Below are positions 16,821-25,547 of a stretch of DNA of 64,000 nucleotides, one piece after another (within the stretch, counting starts at the first letter, position 1; each line of letters opens with the position of its first letter). Below the pieces are notes generated by a model. It was not told the DNA's origin and made no database searches. It worked only from the letters and a program-made list of their open reading frames with translations. Source of the DNA: Microbacterium salsuginis (GTDB lineage: Bacteria; Actinomycetota; Actinomycetes; Actinomycetales; Microbacteriaceae). Location: positions 434,001-498,000 of the forward strand of contig NZ_JABACI010000002.1 of assembly GCF_012524205.1 (NCBI RefSeq). Direction: 5' to 3'. The position numbers were made by a program, and so were the translations under genes.

Positions 16821-17320
16821 CGGTGACGGAGCGCCCGGACGTAGCGGCGGCGCGCGATGCTCTGCGCCACGAGGAGCGCGGGGTAGAGCGCCCGCCAGGG
16901 TTGGCCGCTCGCCGGCCGGGTGAGCGAACGGATGGTCAGCAAGACCGTAGCGCCGTCACGATGCACGATGAACGCCTCTTCGCCCGAGATCGGGTGGCCG
17001 GCGAGCGTCCGGTACGCGAAGCCGACACGGTCTGGCGTGTCGACGACATCGACCACCTCGACGGGTTCTCGGATCGAGAGGCCGAACGGATGCGCCAGGA
17101 TGATCGGCCGGCTCCCCCGGCGCACCGTCGTGGCCGGCGTGACGGAGAAGCCACTGCGGGTCTTGACACCCCAGCGCAGCACCTCGGAGGCCGCCCAGCG
17201 CCACACGCCATCGCTGGTCCCGAGAACAGCGGTCCGCTCCCAGCGCCGGAATCCGCGCGCCTCCCCGCGCCACACCGGGTCGCCCGGACGCGTCAGCGAC
17301 TCCCCCTCAGCTTCCGTCAC
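16808..17320 (-). CDS. DUF1990 family protein
   Basis: 170 residues matching the DUF1990 pattern: GFRRWERTAVLG near the N-terminus, VLRWGVKTRSGF, RPIILAHPFGLSIREPVEVVDV broken over two strands, and GFAYRTLAGHPISGEEAFIVHRDG, followed by a basic C-terminus with RRRYVRALR. These proteins share a lipid- or small-molecule-binding helix-grip shape, but their role is unknown. The gene is alone on its strand, with the APH-fold gene divergent 137 bases away. Confidence 0.8.
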   Translation of the reverse strand: MTEAEGESLTRPGDPVWRGEARGFRRWERTAVLGTSDGVWRWAASEVLRWGVKTRSGFSVTPATTVRRGSRPIILAHPFGLSIREPVEVVDVVDTPDRVGFAYRTLAGHPISGEEAFIVHRDGATVLLTIRSLTRPASGQPWRALYPALLVAQSIARRRYVRALRHRASV

Positions 17321-17364
17321 GGCTCGATCTTCGCATCCGGTCCCCTTGGCGGCTCCTGCGTAGT

Positions 17365-17451
17365 CTCGACGTGGAGGGGCGCGATGGCGACGAGATCTTC
17401 CGCTACGTCGGCGACTTCACTTACGATGTGCGGCCCGCATCCACTGCATGA
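17365..17451 (+). pseudogene. possible 3' remnant of an NTF2/SnoaL-like gene
   Basis: Reading the plus strand in this frame gives 28 residues ending at a TGA (17449-17451): LDVEGRDGDEIFRYVGDF followed by TYDVRPASTA. The hydrophobic/aromatic spacing looks like the last strands of an NTF2-like protein, with no start codon or upstream coding sequence to match. It lies in the gap before the phosphotransferase gene. Either it is a gene remnant or the resemblance is chance. Confidence 0.3.
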
Positions 17452-17457
17452 CGACCG

Positions 17458-18204
17458 ATGATTGTCGCGGTCGCGTCTGAGGACAGCAAGAATCGGAGGA
17501 TGCGGCAGGGGGCGGTGGGCCATATACGGCTCGTGGAGCGTGCGGGCCAGACCCTCGTCGAGAAGCGAATGACGGATGCCGCGCGCCACGACACCGAACT
17601 CCTCGCGCTGACGGCGGTGGCCGATGTCGACCTGCCGACCCCCACGATCGTCGAGGCGAGCGCGGGATCGATCCTCATGACGCGCGTGCCTGGCGAGCGC
17701 CTCGATAGCCTGAACGGCGACGAACGGCTGGCCGGGCTCAGCGCGTCGGGATCGCTGCTCCGCCGGCTGCATACGATGGTGCCCCCGCCCGACGGTCTCC
17801 CGACCGCACCCGACGACGCGCTCATCGTCCGCCGCTACCGGGATGCTGGCGGGCCGCGTTTGCCGTTCATGACACCGCCTGCCGAGCACCCGGTGTTCTG
17901 CCACGGTGATTGGACCGACGCCAACCTGCTCGCGACGGGCGGCGTCATCACCGGAATCGTCGATTGGGAGCGAGCCCACGTGGGCGACCCGATGAGGGAG
18001 CTCTCGCGTGCGGCGTGGGCTGCGTCACGCAAGGACCCGAGATCGGTTGATCGCCTCGTCACCGCCTACGGCGCGGACCCGCAACGGGTGAAGGAGTGGT
18101 TCCCGATTCACGCCGCCGAACTCTGGCTATGGTTCTCCGAAGCTGGACCGCCCGAGTTTCTCACCGAGCTCACCGCGCAGCTGGAGAACTGGTCGCACAT
18201 GTGA
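17458..18204 (+). CDS. APH-fold phosphotransferase family protein
   Basis: 248 residues with the C-lobe of the aminoglycoside/choline kinase fold: the Brenner-type catalytic loop HGDWTDANLL (H149, D151) and the metal-binding DWE at 169-171, then GDPMRELSRAAW. The N-lobe is short, with RLVERAGQTLVEKRM carrying the candidate ATP-binding Lys. Members phosphorylate small molecules such as aminoglycosides, homoserine or sugars, so resistance cannot be inferred. The start is uncertain: an ATG at 17500 has GGAGG directly abutting it, too close to work well, so I kept the ATG at 17458. Confidence 0.75.
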   Translation: MIVAVASEDSKNRRMRQGAVGHIRLVERAGQTLVEKRMTDAARHDTELLALTAVADVDLPTPTIVEASAGSILMTRVPGERLDSLNGDERLAGLSASGSLLRRLHTMVPPPDGLPTAPDDALIVRRYRDAGGPRLPFMTPPAEHPVFCHGDWTDANLLATGGVITGIVDWERAHVGDPMRELSRAAWAASRKDPRSVDRLVTAYGADPQRVKEWFPIHAAELWLWFSEAGPPEFLTELTAQLENWSHM

Positions 18205-18274
18205 AGGTTTCGGTTCGGCGCAGAAATGGGTGCCCGAACCCTGGCGAAGAGCGCGAGGCGGAGGCATCCGGCAA

Positions 18275-18844
18275 TCAATGACCGTTCTGCCGCGTCCCTG
18301 GATGCTCCTCCACATCGACGAGCCAGCCGGCATATGAGCGTCTCCGGCGCTCGAGCGGAGGGTCGGGGTCGGCGAGGAGCGCCCGAGGTTCGTCGGGCAC
18401 GGCCGGGGGCAGCCGAACCCCAGCCGCGGGCACGAGAACTGCCGAGTCCGGCACCGGCTCGGCCTCGATCACGTATCGGGACGGGCGCGACCCCGCGACG
18501 ACCCCGTTCCCCAGATCACGCGTCACCGTCGGCCACTCCTCGCCGTCGGGCGGCATGACCGCGTCCAGCGGCGCGCCGTGGCCGGGGCGGCGCAGCGACC
18601 GACGCTCCACGAACTCGCGCGTGACCGCGTGAATGGCTGTCACGCGCCCGCGCACCCGATCAGGGAAGTCCTCCTCGTGGTGCGACTCGACCGCGTCGAC
18701 AGTGCCGACGAGCGACGGACCGAGCGTTTCGCTCAGGCGAGAAGCCACGTCCCGCGTCGCGATGCCGAAGTCGACGTCATCCCCCACCACGAAAGCGTCA
18801 CCGCAGCAGGCCCACTCCCAATCCGTCAGCCACACGCGGGTCAT
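18275..18844 (-). CDS. DUF6578-like protein
   Basis: 189 residues. The N-terminus VWLTDWEWACCGDAFVVGDDVDFGI has the WxxxCCG pattern that I associate with DUF6578, an uncharacterised actinobacterial family; the rest is a beta-rich region ending in a basic and Pro-rich C-terminus. The paired Cys residues at about 13-14 could be a metal site. The ATG at 18844 is the only Met that keeps this N-terminus. It is convergent with the phosphotransferase gene and 46 bases upstream of it on the minus strand begins the tail of gabD. Function unknown. Confidence 0.65.
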   Translation of the reverse strand: MTRVWLTDWEWACCGDAFVVGDDVDFGIATRDVASRLSETLGPSLVGTVDAVESHHEEDFPDRVRGRVTAIHAVTREFVERRSLRRPGHGAPLDAVMPPDGEEWPTVTRDLGNGVVAGSRPSRYVIEAEPVPDSAVLVPAAGVRLPPAVPDEPRALLADPDPPLERRRRSYAGWLVDVEEHPGTRQNGH

Positions 18845-18890
18845 GTGCTCACGCTACCGAGCGCGAGGACACCCTCCCGGCTTGGTCGCG

Positions 18891-20360
18891 TCAGAACGGG
18901 TTCGCGGTGAGCGTGTACTTCGTCTGAAGGTACTCGTGGATGCCCTCGGCGCCGCCCTCGCGGCCCAGGCCCGACATCTTCCAGCCGCCGAACGGGGCGG
19001 CGGCGTTCGAGACGACACCGACGTTGAGGCCCATCATGCCGGTCTCGAGCCGCTCGATCATGCGCTGACCGCGCGAGAGGCTCTCGGTGAACACGTACGA
19101 CACGAGGCCGTACTCGGTGTCGTTGGCGAGGCGCACGGCGTCGTCCTCGGTGTCGAACGGGATGATCGCGAGAACCGGTCCGAAGATCTCCTCGCGCAGG
19201 ATGTCCGACCCCGGCTGCACGTCGGTGATCACGGTCGGCTCGTAGAACGTGCCGGGGCCGTCCAGCGCGTTGCCGCCGGTGGCGAGGGACGCGCCGCGGG
19301 CGACCGCATCCTGAACCAGCGTCGACGCCTTCTCGACCGCACGATCGTCGATGAGCGGTCCGATCGCGACACCCTCCTCGGTCCCACGGCCGATCTTCAT
19401 GCCCTTCACCCGCTCGGTGACCCGGCGGGCGAACTCATCGGCCACCGACCGCTGCACGATGAACCGGTTCGCGGCCGTGCAGGCCTGCCCGATGTTGCGG
19501 AACTTCGCCAGCATGGCACCGTCGACCGCCTTGTCGAGGTCGGCGTCGTCGAACACCACGAACGGGGCGTTGCCGCCGAGTTCCATCGAGGTGCGCAGTA
19601 CGCCCTGCGCCGCCTGCTCCAGCAGTCGCTGCCCGACCTGAGTAGAACCCGTGAACGACAGCTTGCGCAGCCGCCGGTCGCGGATGATCGGCTCCGACAC
19701 GGCGCCCGACGTCGACGTCGTGAACACGTTCACCACGCCCTTGGGCAGCCCCGCGTCCTCGAGCAGCTTCGCGAACGCGAGTGTCGTGAGCGGCGTCAGC
19801 TCGGCCGGCTTGATGACCACCGTGCAGCCCGCGGCGAGCGCGGGCGCGATCTTGCGGGTCGCCATCGCCAGCGGAAAGTTCCACGGCGTGATCAAGAAGC
19901 AGGGACCGACCGGATGCTGCGACACGATCATGCGACCGGTGCCCTCGGGGTTCGCGCCGTACCGGCCCTGCACCCGCGCCGTCTCTTCGCTGAACCACCG
20001 CAGGAACTCGCCGCCGTACGCGACCTCGCCCCGCGCCTCAGCCAGCGGCTTGCCCATCTCGATCGTCATCAGCAGCGCGAAGTCCTCCTTGCGCTCCTGC
20101 AGCAGGTCGAACGCACGCCGCAGGATCTCGGCCCGCTCCCGCGCCGGCGTCGCCGCCCAGGCGGGGAAGGCCTCGACCGCTGCGTCGAGCGCAGCCTTGC
20201 CGTCTTCGGGCGACGCGTTGGCGATCTCTTTCACGACCTCGCCATTGGACGGGTCGTACACCTTGAGCGTCTTGCCACCGGATGCCGGCAGCCATTCTCC
20301 GCCGATGAACAGCCCATCGGGAACGGACGCCAGCAGCTCGGTCTCACGGTTGTCGGTCAC
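18891..20360 (-). CDS. gabD: NAD(P)-dependent succinate-semialdehyde dehydrogenase
   Basis: 489 residues of the aldehyde dehydrogenase superfamily. The catalytic Cys294 lies in GQACTAANRF and the general base Glu260 in MELGGNAPFVVF; NAD-binding TPWNFPLAMATRKIAPALAAG and FTGSTQVGQ are present, and the GDSP-family C-terminus KMSGLGREGGAEGIHEYLQ is typical of SSADH (GabD). The GTG at 20360 follows GAGGGAG at good spacing, so I prefer it to the upstream ATG at 20402. It oxidises succinic semialdehyde to succinate. In this window the HpaI aldolase would release succinic semialdehyde, giving a plausible local source. Regulation is not visible. Confidence 0.88.
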   Translation of the reverse strand: MTDNRETELLASVPDGLFIGGEWLPASGGKTLKVYDPSNGEVVKEIANASPEDGKAALDAAVEAFPAWAATPARERAEILRRAFDLLQERKEDFALLMTIEMGKPLAEARGEVAYGGEFLRWFSEETARVQGRYGANPEGTGRMIVSQHPVGPCFLITPWNFPLAMATRKIAPALAAGCTVVIKPAELTPLTTLAFAKLLEDAGLPKGVVNVFTTSTSGAVSEPIIRDRRLRKLSFTGSTQVGQRLLEQAAQGVLRTSMELGGNAPFVVFDDADLDKAVDGAMLAKFRNIGQACTAANRFIVQRSVADEFARRVTERVKGMKIGRGTEEGVAIGPLIDDRAVEKASTLVQDAVARGASLATGGNALDGPGTFYEPTVITDVQPGSDILREEIFGPVLAIIPFDTEDDAVRLANDTEYGLVSYVFTESLSRGQRMIERLETGMMGLNVGVVSNAAAPFGGWKMSGLGREGGAEGIHEYLQTKYTLTANPF

Positions 20361-20513
20361 GGGGACTCCCTCGTCGGTTCCGGATGCCGCGGCCCGCGGC
20401 ATCCCGTCAATCGCTGTCTTTCGGCCAATTCTGCCGCCCGAAGCGGCGCAGTCACATGTACTCCGCGTACAGCACGCGCTCGTCTTTCGCCCGGCTGTAC
20501 CTCACCACCCGAG

Positions 20514-20598
20514 TGCGGAAACACCAGTCGGTGACACCGACACGCCGGTGACGGATGCCACCGCTCGGCGTGTCGCGTGACGGGCTGGTGTTTTCGCA
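20514..20598 (+). repeat. dispersed palindromic element, copy 2
   Basis: Same orientation as copy 1. The left end TGCGGAAACACCAGTC (from 20514) has one change from copy 1 and the right end is GGGCTGGTGTTTTCGCA (to 20598); the inner GACACGCCGG/CTCGGCGTGTC pair is kept. It lies 21 bases beyond the stop of the FAD monooxygenase gene, with gabD downstream on the same strand. The rest of the 259-bp gap shows no other structure. Confidence 0.9.
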
Positions 20599-20619
20599 CC
20601 CATGACACGGGGATCGAGG

Positions 20620-22533
20620 TCAGCCCGCCACGGCGGCGGAGGTGTGCTGGAGCAGGAACGTCTGTGCGAGGAAGCCCGACAGCTCCTCGGTCGCGGCCAG
20701 TGGGAAGATGCCGGCGACGTACTGGTCGGGCCGGACGACCACGACGACGCCGTCGCGCGAGACCCCGCGCTCCGCGAAGATGTCGGCCTCGCTCCACGCG
20801 CTGGGCGCAGCGGCATAGACCTTCTCCCAATCGGTGAGGCCGAGCGGTCCGGTCTTGGGCAGGAAGACCTCCGGCACCTGCGCGATGTCGACGTCTTCGT
20901 AGCGCTGCTGATAGATCGCCTTGACGTCGAACACGGCATCGACGTCGGCGCCGGCGGGCGTGAACCGTGCGATCGGCGCGTCGGCCGACAGCATCCATTC
21001 CGCCCATCGTGACAGCGCCGACGACTCCCCCGCAGCCGGGGCATCGGCGAACGCGTAGATGCGCCACCGCCCGTCGGCCTTGGCATGATGCCCCAGGTGC
21101 ACGACGTTGCCGTCGCACACGCGCACCACCTCGACCGACTTGAAGCGCTTGCCCAGCGGGAAGCCCTCCGCGAGCGCCTGGTGCGCAGCATCCGTCACGA
21201 TCATCGACGGGCCGTACTGCGTCATGAATCCGGACGGGAACTCGGCCGTCGCGAGATAGTACGTCGCGAGGTCCTGCGGGTCGGAGATCTCTTCGGGTTT
21301 GCGCGCCATCAGCGCCGACCATTCGCGGTCGAAGTCGATCAGCTGCTGGGCGACCGGCTGCCGCTCGGCCGAGTACGTCGACAGCAGTGTCGCGGGGCTC
21401 AGGCCGGACAGGACGTGCCCGAGCTTCCAGCCCAGGTTGAAGCCGTCCTGCATCGAGACGTTCATGCCCTGACCGGCCTTTGCGCTGTGCGTGTGGCACG
21501 CATCGCCCGCCAGGAAGACGCGAGGATCGTGGCCCTGATCCACGTCGACGTCGTCGAACTTGTCGGTGACGCGGTGCCCGACCTCGTAGACGCTGTGCCA
21601 TGCCACCTGCTTCACGTCGAGCGTGTACGGATGCAGGATCTCGTTGGCCCGGCGGATGATCTCGTCGATCGGGGTCTGACGCACGCGGTGCTCGTCGTTC
21701 TCGGGCACTTCGCCGAGATCGATGTACATGCGGCTGAGGTAGCCGCCCTCACGCGGGATGTGGAGGATGTTGCCGGCGGCGGAGTTGATCGCGCACTTGG
21801 TGCGCCAGTCGGGAAAGTCGGTGTTGACCAGCACATCCATGACACCCCACGCGTGGGAGGCGAACTGCCCCACGTGCTTGCGGCCGATCGCCTCGCGCAC
21901 GCCGCTGCGCGCGCCGTCGCAGCCGACGACGTACCTGGCGCGCACGGTCTGCTCCTGGCCGGCACGCTCGCCGGCCGTGTGACGCACGCGCACCTCGACG
22001 GGATACTCCCCATCGTCCTGGAGCGTGAGCCCGACGAACTCGACGCCGTAGTCCGGCGTGATCCGGCCGGGCCCGTACGCCGCGGCCTCGGCGAAGTAGT
22101 CGAGCACGCGCGCCTGGTTGACGATGAGGTGCGGGAACTCGCTGATCTTGAACGCGTAGTCCTCGGTGCGCGCGGTGCGGATGATGTTGCGCGGGTTCTC
22201 GGGGTCAGGACCCCAGAAGTTCATGTAAGCGATGTTGTACGCCTCGGCGATGATTCGCTCGGCGAAGCCGAAGGCCTGGAACGTCTCGACGCTGCGCGGC
22301 TGGATGCCGTCGGCCTGGCCGAGCACGAGCCGGCCGTCTCGTCGCTCGATGACCCGGGTCGTGACGCCGGGGAACTGCGACAGCTGAGCGGCGAGCAGCA
22401 TGCCGGCCGGACCCGAGCCGACGATGAGGACGTCGATCTCGTCCGGGAGTTCCACCGGACGATCGATGCCGGTCCCGGCCGCGTCCTGGATGCGCGGCTC
22501 GCCCGACACATACCCGTGGTGGTGGAACTGCAT
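20620..22533 (-). CDS. FAD-dependent aromatic monooxygenase, 3-hydroxybenzoate 4-hydroxylase-like
   Basis: 637 residues. FAD Rossmann motif GSGPAG at 39-44, the second FAD motif with Asp344 in DPRVFLAGDACHTHSAKAGQGMN, the DG motif region CDGARSGVREAIG, and a C-terminal thioredoxin-like domain (about 460 on). This architecture belongs to phenol hydroxylase/MobA-type enzymes, and the length and motifs fit 3-hydroxybenzoate 4-monooxygenase (product protocatechuate). The ATG at 22533 has GAGGAG seven bases before it. A double GTTC-N7-GAAC site lies in the gap to the divergent IclR gene, so induction by an aromatic acid through that regulator is likely. No protocatechuate ring-cleavage gene is in the window. 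Confidence 0.82.
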   Translation of the reverse strand: MQFHHHGYVSGEPRIQDAAGTGIDRPVELPDEIDVLIVGSGPAGMLLAAQLSQFPGVTTRVIERRDGRLVLGQADGIQPRSVETFQAFGFAERIIAEAYNIAYMNFWGPDPENPRNIIRTARTEDYAFKISEFPHLIVNQARVLDYFAEAAAYGPGRITPDYGVEFVGLTLQDDGEYPVEVRVRHTAGERAGQEQTVRARYVVGCDGARSGVREAIGRKHVGQFASHAWGVMDVLVNTDFPDWRTKCAINSAAGNILHIPREGGYLSRMYIDLGEVPENDEHRVRQTPIDEIIRRANEILHPYTLDVKQVAWHSVYEVGHRVTDKFDDVDVDQGHDPRVFLAGDACHTHSAKAGQGMNVSMQDGFNLGWKLGHVLSGLSPATLLSTYSAERQPVAQQLIDFDREWSALMARKPEEISDPQDLATYYLATAEFPSGFMTQYGPSMIVTDAAHQALAEGFPLGKRFKSVEVVRVCDGNVVHLGHHAKADGRWRIYAFADAPAAGESSALSRWAEWMLSADAPIARFTPAGADVDAVFDVKAIYQQRYEDVDIAQVPEVFLPKTGPLGLTDWEKVYAAAPSAWSEADIFAERGVSRDGVVVVVRPDQYVAGIFPLAATEELSGFLAQTFLLQHTSAAVAG

Positions 22534-22586
22534 GAGTGTCTCCTCTGCGACGGCGGTGTCGAGGTGGTTGTGCCCGAGTGGTTCGT

Positions 22587-22621
22587 GTTCTATATTCGAA
22601 CGCATCGTTCTTATTCTGAAC
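22587..22621. promoter_or_regulatory. tandem GTTC-N7-GAAC operator for the IclR regulator
   Basis: GTTCTATATTCGAAC (22587-22601) and GTTCTTATTCTGAAC (22607-22621) are two copies of one 15-bp palindrome centred exactly 20 bp apart, about two helical turns, in the 170-bp gap between the monooxygenase and the IclR gene. A further palindrome TCGTATACGA follows at 22625-22634. The arrangement fits a pair of IclR dimers binding one DNA face. Confidence 0.7.
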
Positions 22622-22703
22622 AGATCGTATACGACGCCTCCAGCTCCGGCAATACTCGGCCGGCGCGAGGCGTCAGCAACGTCTCCGGAAGGAACCCCAC
22701 CGC

Positions 22704-23420
22704 ATGATCGACGTGAAGCCTCGTGAGGGAGCGCCGGCGTCGCAGACCCTGAGCCGTGGCATCCGCATCCTCGAGGTGCTCGCCGACGCACGCGAACCGC
22801 TCTCGATCGACGAGGTCGCTTCCCGCCTGGCAGTGCATCGCTCGGTCGCCTACCGGCTGCTGCGCACCCTCGAAGACCACGGCCTCGTCGCGCGCGACTC
22901 CGCCGGACGCGTGCTCCTGGGCTCCCGGCTGGCGGCGCTCGCAGCCGGCGTGGCGCACGATCTGCAGGCCGAGGCGCTGCCCGAGCTCACCGCGATCGCC
23001 AACGAACTCGGCATGACGTGCTTCCTCGCGGTGCTCGACCACGACGAATGCGTCACTCTCGCCTCGATCGAACCGCGTCATGCGGTCGCCTCGGTCGCGC
23101 AGCGGCCGGGCACACGGCATCCGGTCACCCGCGGCGCCCCTGGCAAGGCGATCCTGTCCCTGCTCCCGCATGGCTCGTGGCCGGCTGACGTGCCGGCATC
23201 GCTGAAGGAGGAGGTGACGGATGCCGCGGCCCGCGGCTGGTTCGACAGCCACGACGAGGTCATCCCCACCCTGCGTGCCGTGGCGGTGCCGCTCTCACTG
23301 CGCGGCAGGGGACCCGCTGCGATCGCTGTGGTGTACCTCGCGAGCCATCACGACGACGCTGAGATCGCCGCCCGGCTCGGCCGTTCGGCCGCGGCGATCC
23401 GCGAGGCGCTCGGCGGTTAG
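22704..23420 (+). CDS. IclR-family transcriptional regulator
   Basis: 238 residues. A winged HTH (about 12-75: TLSRGIRILEVLADAREPLSIDEVASRLAVHRSVAYRLLRTLEDHG in pieces) is followed by the effector domain (about 90-235) with GTRHPVTRGAPGKAILSLL, the usual IclR ligand-site segment. GGAAGG lies before the ATG at 22704. It is divergent from the FAD monooxygenase, as with PobR/PcaU-type regulators of hydroxybenzoate catabolism. Its stop codon overlaps that of the convergent NIPSNAP-like gene. Confidence 0.9.
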   Translation: MIDVKPREGAPASQTLSRGIRILEVLADAREPLSIDEVASRLAVHRSVAYRLLRTLEDHGLVARDSAGRVLLGSRLAALAAGVAHDLQAEALPELTAIANELGMTCFLAVLDHDECVTLASIEPRHAVASVAQRPGTRHPVTRGAPGKAILSLLPHGSWPADVPASLKEEVTDAAARGWFDSHDEVIPTLRAVAVPLSLRGRGPAAIAVVYLASHHDDAEIAARLGRSAAAIREALGG

Positions 23421-23728
23421 GCCTTCGCGACCGAGAAGTCCTCGACCAGCCGGGTGTCGGAGGCTGCCACGCGCTGCGGAACTCCGGCGAACGCCTCGGC
23501 CCGGGCATCCGATGCCAGGTACTCCTTCTCGCGGGCGAGGAAGGACTCGGCGTCGCCCTCAGCGCTGACGGCCCACACGAATTCGTTGGTCTCGCGGATG
23601 CCGTACGCGAAATCGATCGCGAAGCCCGCGGCGGGCCGCACCTTCGGCATCCAGGCTTCCCACCACGCGACGAAGGCGTCGTACTCTCCCTCGACGAGCG
23701 TGTACCGGCGCAGCTGAATCGTCCTCAT
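23417..23728 (-). CDS. NIPSNAP-like small protein
   Basis: 103 residues with a dimeric ferredoxin-like pattern: RTIQLRRYTLVEGEYDAF as strand and helix, then WMPKVRPAAGFAIDFAYGI and EFVWAVSAEGDAESFLAREKEYL. This is the NIPSNAP/ABM shape, found in several aromatic-degradation neighbourhoods, with no proven role. The ATG at 23728 has GGGAG five bases upstream. It overlaps the IclR stop tail to tail by two bases and is divergent from the ThDP enzyme, with 144 bases between them. Confidence 0.75.
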   Translation of the reverse strand: MRTIQLRRYTLVEGEYDAFVAWWEAWMPKVRPAAGFAIDFAYGIRETNEFVWAVSAEGDAESFLAREKEYLASDARAEAFAGVPQRVAASDTRLVEDFSVAKA

Positions 23729-23872
23729 GTCTCCCATCATGGCCGAAGTCCTATACTCGATTCGTCCGGTGGCATCGTCGCCCGCCGGTGCTCGAAAAAA
23801 GGGCACGCAGCGCGCACGCGCGAGACACATACGGCCTCATCCTCCGTCTGACGTCTCCCAAGGGGTTTGCTC

Positions 23873-25525
23873 ATGCCCACCGTCTCTGCCCACGTCGCCC
23901 TCACCCTCGCGCGCCACATCGACCACGTGTTCGGCGTGATGGGCAACGGCAACGCCTACTTCCTCGATGCGCTCGAGCGCTCGACGGACGTGCACTTCAC
24001 CGCCGTGCGCCACGAGGCCGGGGGCGTCGTGGCCGCCGACGCGTTCCATCGCGCCTCCGGGCGTCTCGCCGCCGCGACGGCGACCTACGGGGCCGGCTTC
24101 ACCAACACCCTCACGGCCCTCGCCGAGGCGGTGCAGGCGCACGTGCCGCTCGTGCTCGTCGTGGGCGACGAGCCGACGTCGGGCCCTCGCCCGTGGGACG
24201 TCGACCAGATCGCGCTGGCCTCGGCCGTCGGCGCGCGCACGTACACCGTGGGACGAGCGGATGCCGCGGCCACCACCGTCATCGCGATCGAGCACGCGCT
24301 CACCTACCGCCTGCCCACCGTGCTCGCGATCCCCTACGACGTCGCGGCGCGCGACGCCGGGCCTGTGCCCGAGGCGCCGCAGCCGCGTCTGCCGGACCCG
24401 CTCGCGCCGACCGGAGGGTTCGCGCAGGCGACGGTGCGTGAGATCGCCGAGGCGCTCGCGGGCGCGCGCCGGCCCTTCCTGCTCGCCGGTCGTGGCGCCT
24501 GGATCTCGGGTGCCGGCGATGCGCTCGGCGCCCTCGCGGACGCCACCGGTGCGCTGACGGCGTCGACTGCGCTGGGGCGCGGTGTGTTCCCGCGGGCCGA
24601 GTTCGATCTCGGGGTCACGGGAGGGTTCGGAGCCGAAGGCGCCATGGGCCTGGTTCGCCAGGCCGACGTGGCCGTCGTGTTCGGGGCATCCCTCAATCAG
24701 TTCACGATGCGCTTCGGTGACCTGTTCGCGCCCGGCACGCGCGTGTTCCAGGTCGACGTCGCGCCCACGGCGACGCACCCGCACGTCGCGGGCTACGTGC
24801 GCGGCGACGCGCGGCTGGTCGCCGAGGCGATCGCGCACGAGGTCCGCGCGATCGCGGCCGAGCCGAGCGACTGGCGCGAGTCGGTCGACATCGCCGAGGC
24901 GCGGCGTCACGAATCGGGCGACGCGGTCGCTTCCGACGGGCGGCTCGACCCCAGGGCTGTCGCGAGCCGCATCGCCGAACTGCTGCCCGCGGAACGCGTG
25001 GTCGTCTCGGACGGCGGTCACTTCATCGGCTGGGCGAACATGTACTGGCCGGTCGCCTCGCCCGACCGCATGATGATGGTCGGCACCGCGTTCCAGTCGA
25101 TCGGGCTGGGCTGGCCCTCCGTACCCGGGGCGGCGCTGGCGAAGCCCGGATCGACGATCGTCCTGACCACCGGCGACGGCGGCGGGCTGATGGCACTCGC
25201 CGACCTCGAGACGGCGGTGCGGGTCGCCGGCGGCCGCGGAGTCGCCGTGGTGTGGAACGACCGGGCCTACGGCGCCGAGGTCCACCTGTACGGACTCAAG
25301 GGTCTCGCCGAAGAGCCCATGCTCATCCCCGAGGTGGACTTCGCCGCGCTCGCGGCGGGCGTCGGTGCCGAAGGCGTCGTGGTGCGCACGCTGGACGATC
25401 TCGACCGTCTCGGGACGTGGGCGGCCGAGCCCGCGGCATCCCGTCGGTTCCTCCTGCTCGACTGCCGCATCTCGGCGGCTGTCGTCGCGCCCTATCAGCA
25501 GGAGATCATCCGGGTGAACAGCTGA
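23873..25525 (+). CDS. thiamine-diphosphate-dependent lyase/decarboxylase (acetolactate synthase fold)
   Basis: 550 residues with the three-domain ThDP layout: PYR domain with the catalytic Glu48 in AVRHEAGG, a central Rossmann domain, and a PP domain with the Mg-ThDP motif starting GDGG at 434-437 and ending near VAVVWND. No transmembrane or FAD motif is present. Members include benzoylformate and phenylpyruvate decarboxylases and acetolactate synthase-like enzymes. Given the aromatic catabolic setting a 2-oxo aromatic acid is a fair guess at the substrate, but nothing in the sequence proves it. The ATG at 23873 has AAGGGG about nine bases upstream. A TATACT box lies at 23752-23757. Confidence 0.85.
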   Translation: MPTVSAHVALTLARHIDHVFGVMGNGNAYFLDALERSTDVHFTAVRHEAGGVVAADAFHRASGRLAAATATYGAGFTNTLTALAEAVQAHVPLVLVVGDEPTSGPRPWDVDQIALASAVGARTYTVGRADAAATTVIAIEHALTYRLPTVLAIPYDVAARDAGPVPEAPQPRLPDPLAPTGGFAQATVREIAEALAGARRPFLLAGRGAWISGAGDALGALADATGALTASTALGRGVFPRAEFDLGVTGGFGAEGAMGLVRQADVAVVFGASLNQFTMRFGDLFAPGTRVFQVDVAPTATHPHVAGYVRGDARLVAEAIAHEVRAIAAEPSDWRESVDIAEARRHESGDAVASDGRLDPRAVASRIAELLPAERVVVSDGGHFIGWANMYWPVASPDRMMMVGTAFQSIGLGWPSVPGAALAKPGSTIVLTTGDGGGLMALADLETAVRVAGGRGVAVVWNDRAYGAEVHLYGLKGLAEEPMLIPEVDFAALAAGVGAEGVVVRTLDDLDRLGTWAAEPAASRRFLLLDCRISAAVVAPYQQEIIRVNS

Positions 25526-25547
25526 GGCCGCCTGCGCAGGCCCTCGG

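Noticed and set aside
17458-18204. Aminoglycoside resistance by the APH-fold protein
   Set aside because: The fold occurs in many kinases, and only generic motifs are visible; no resistance call is supported.
18633-20534. 633-residue plus-strand frame opposite gabD
   Set aside because: Complementary to a complete aldehyde dehydrogenase; charged, shadow-like composition.
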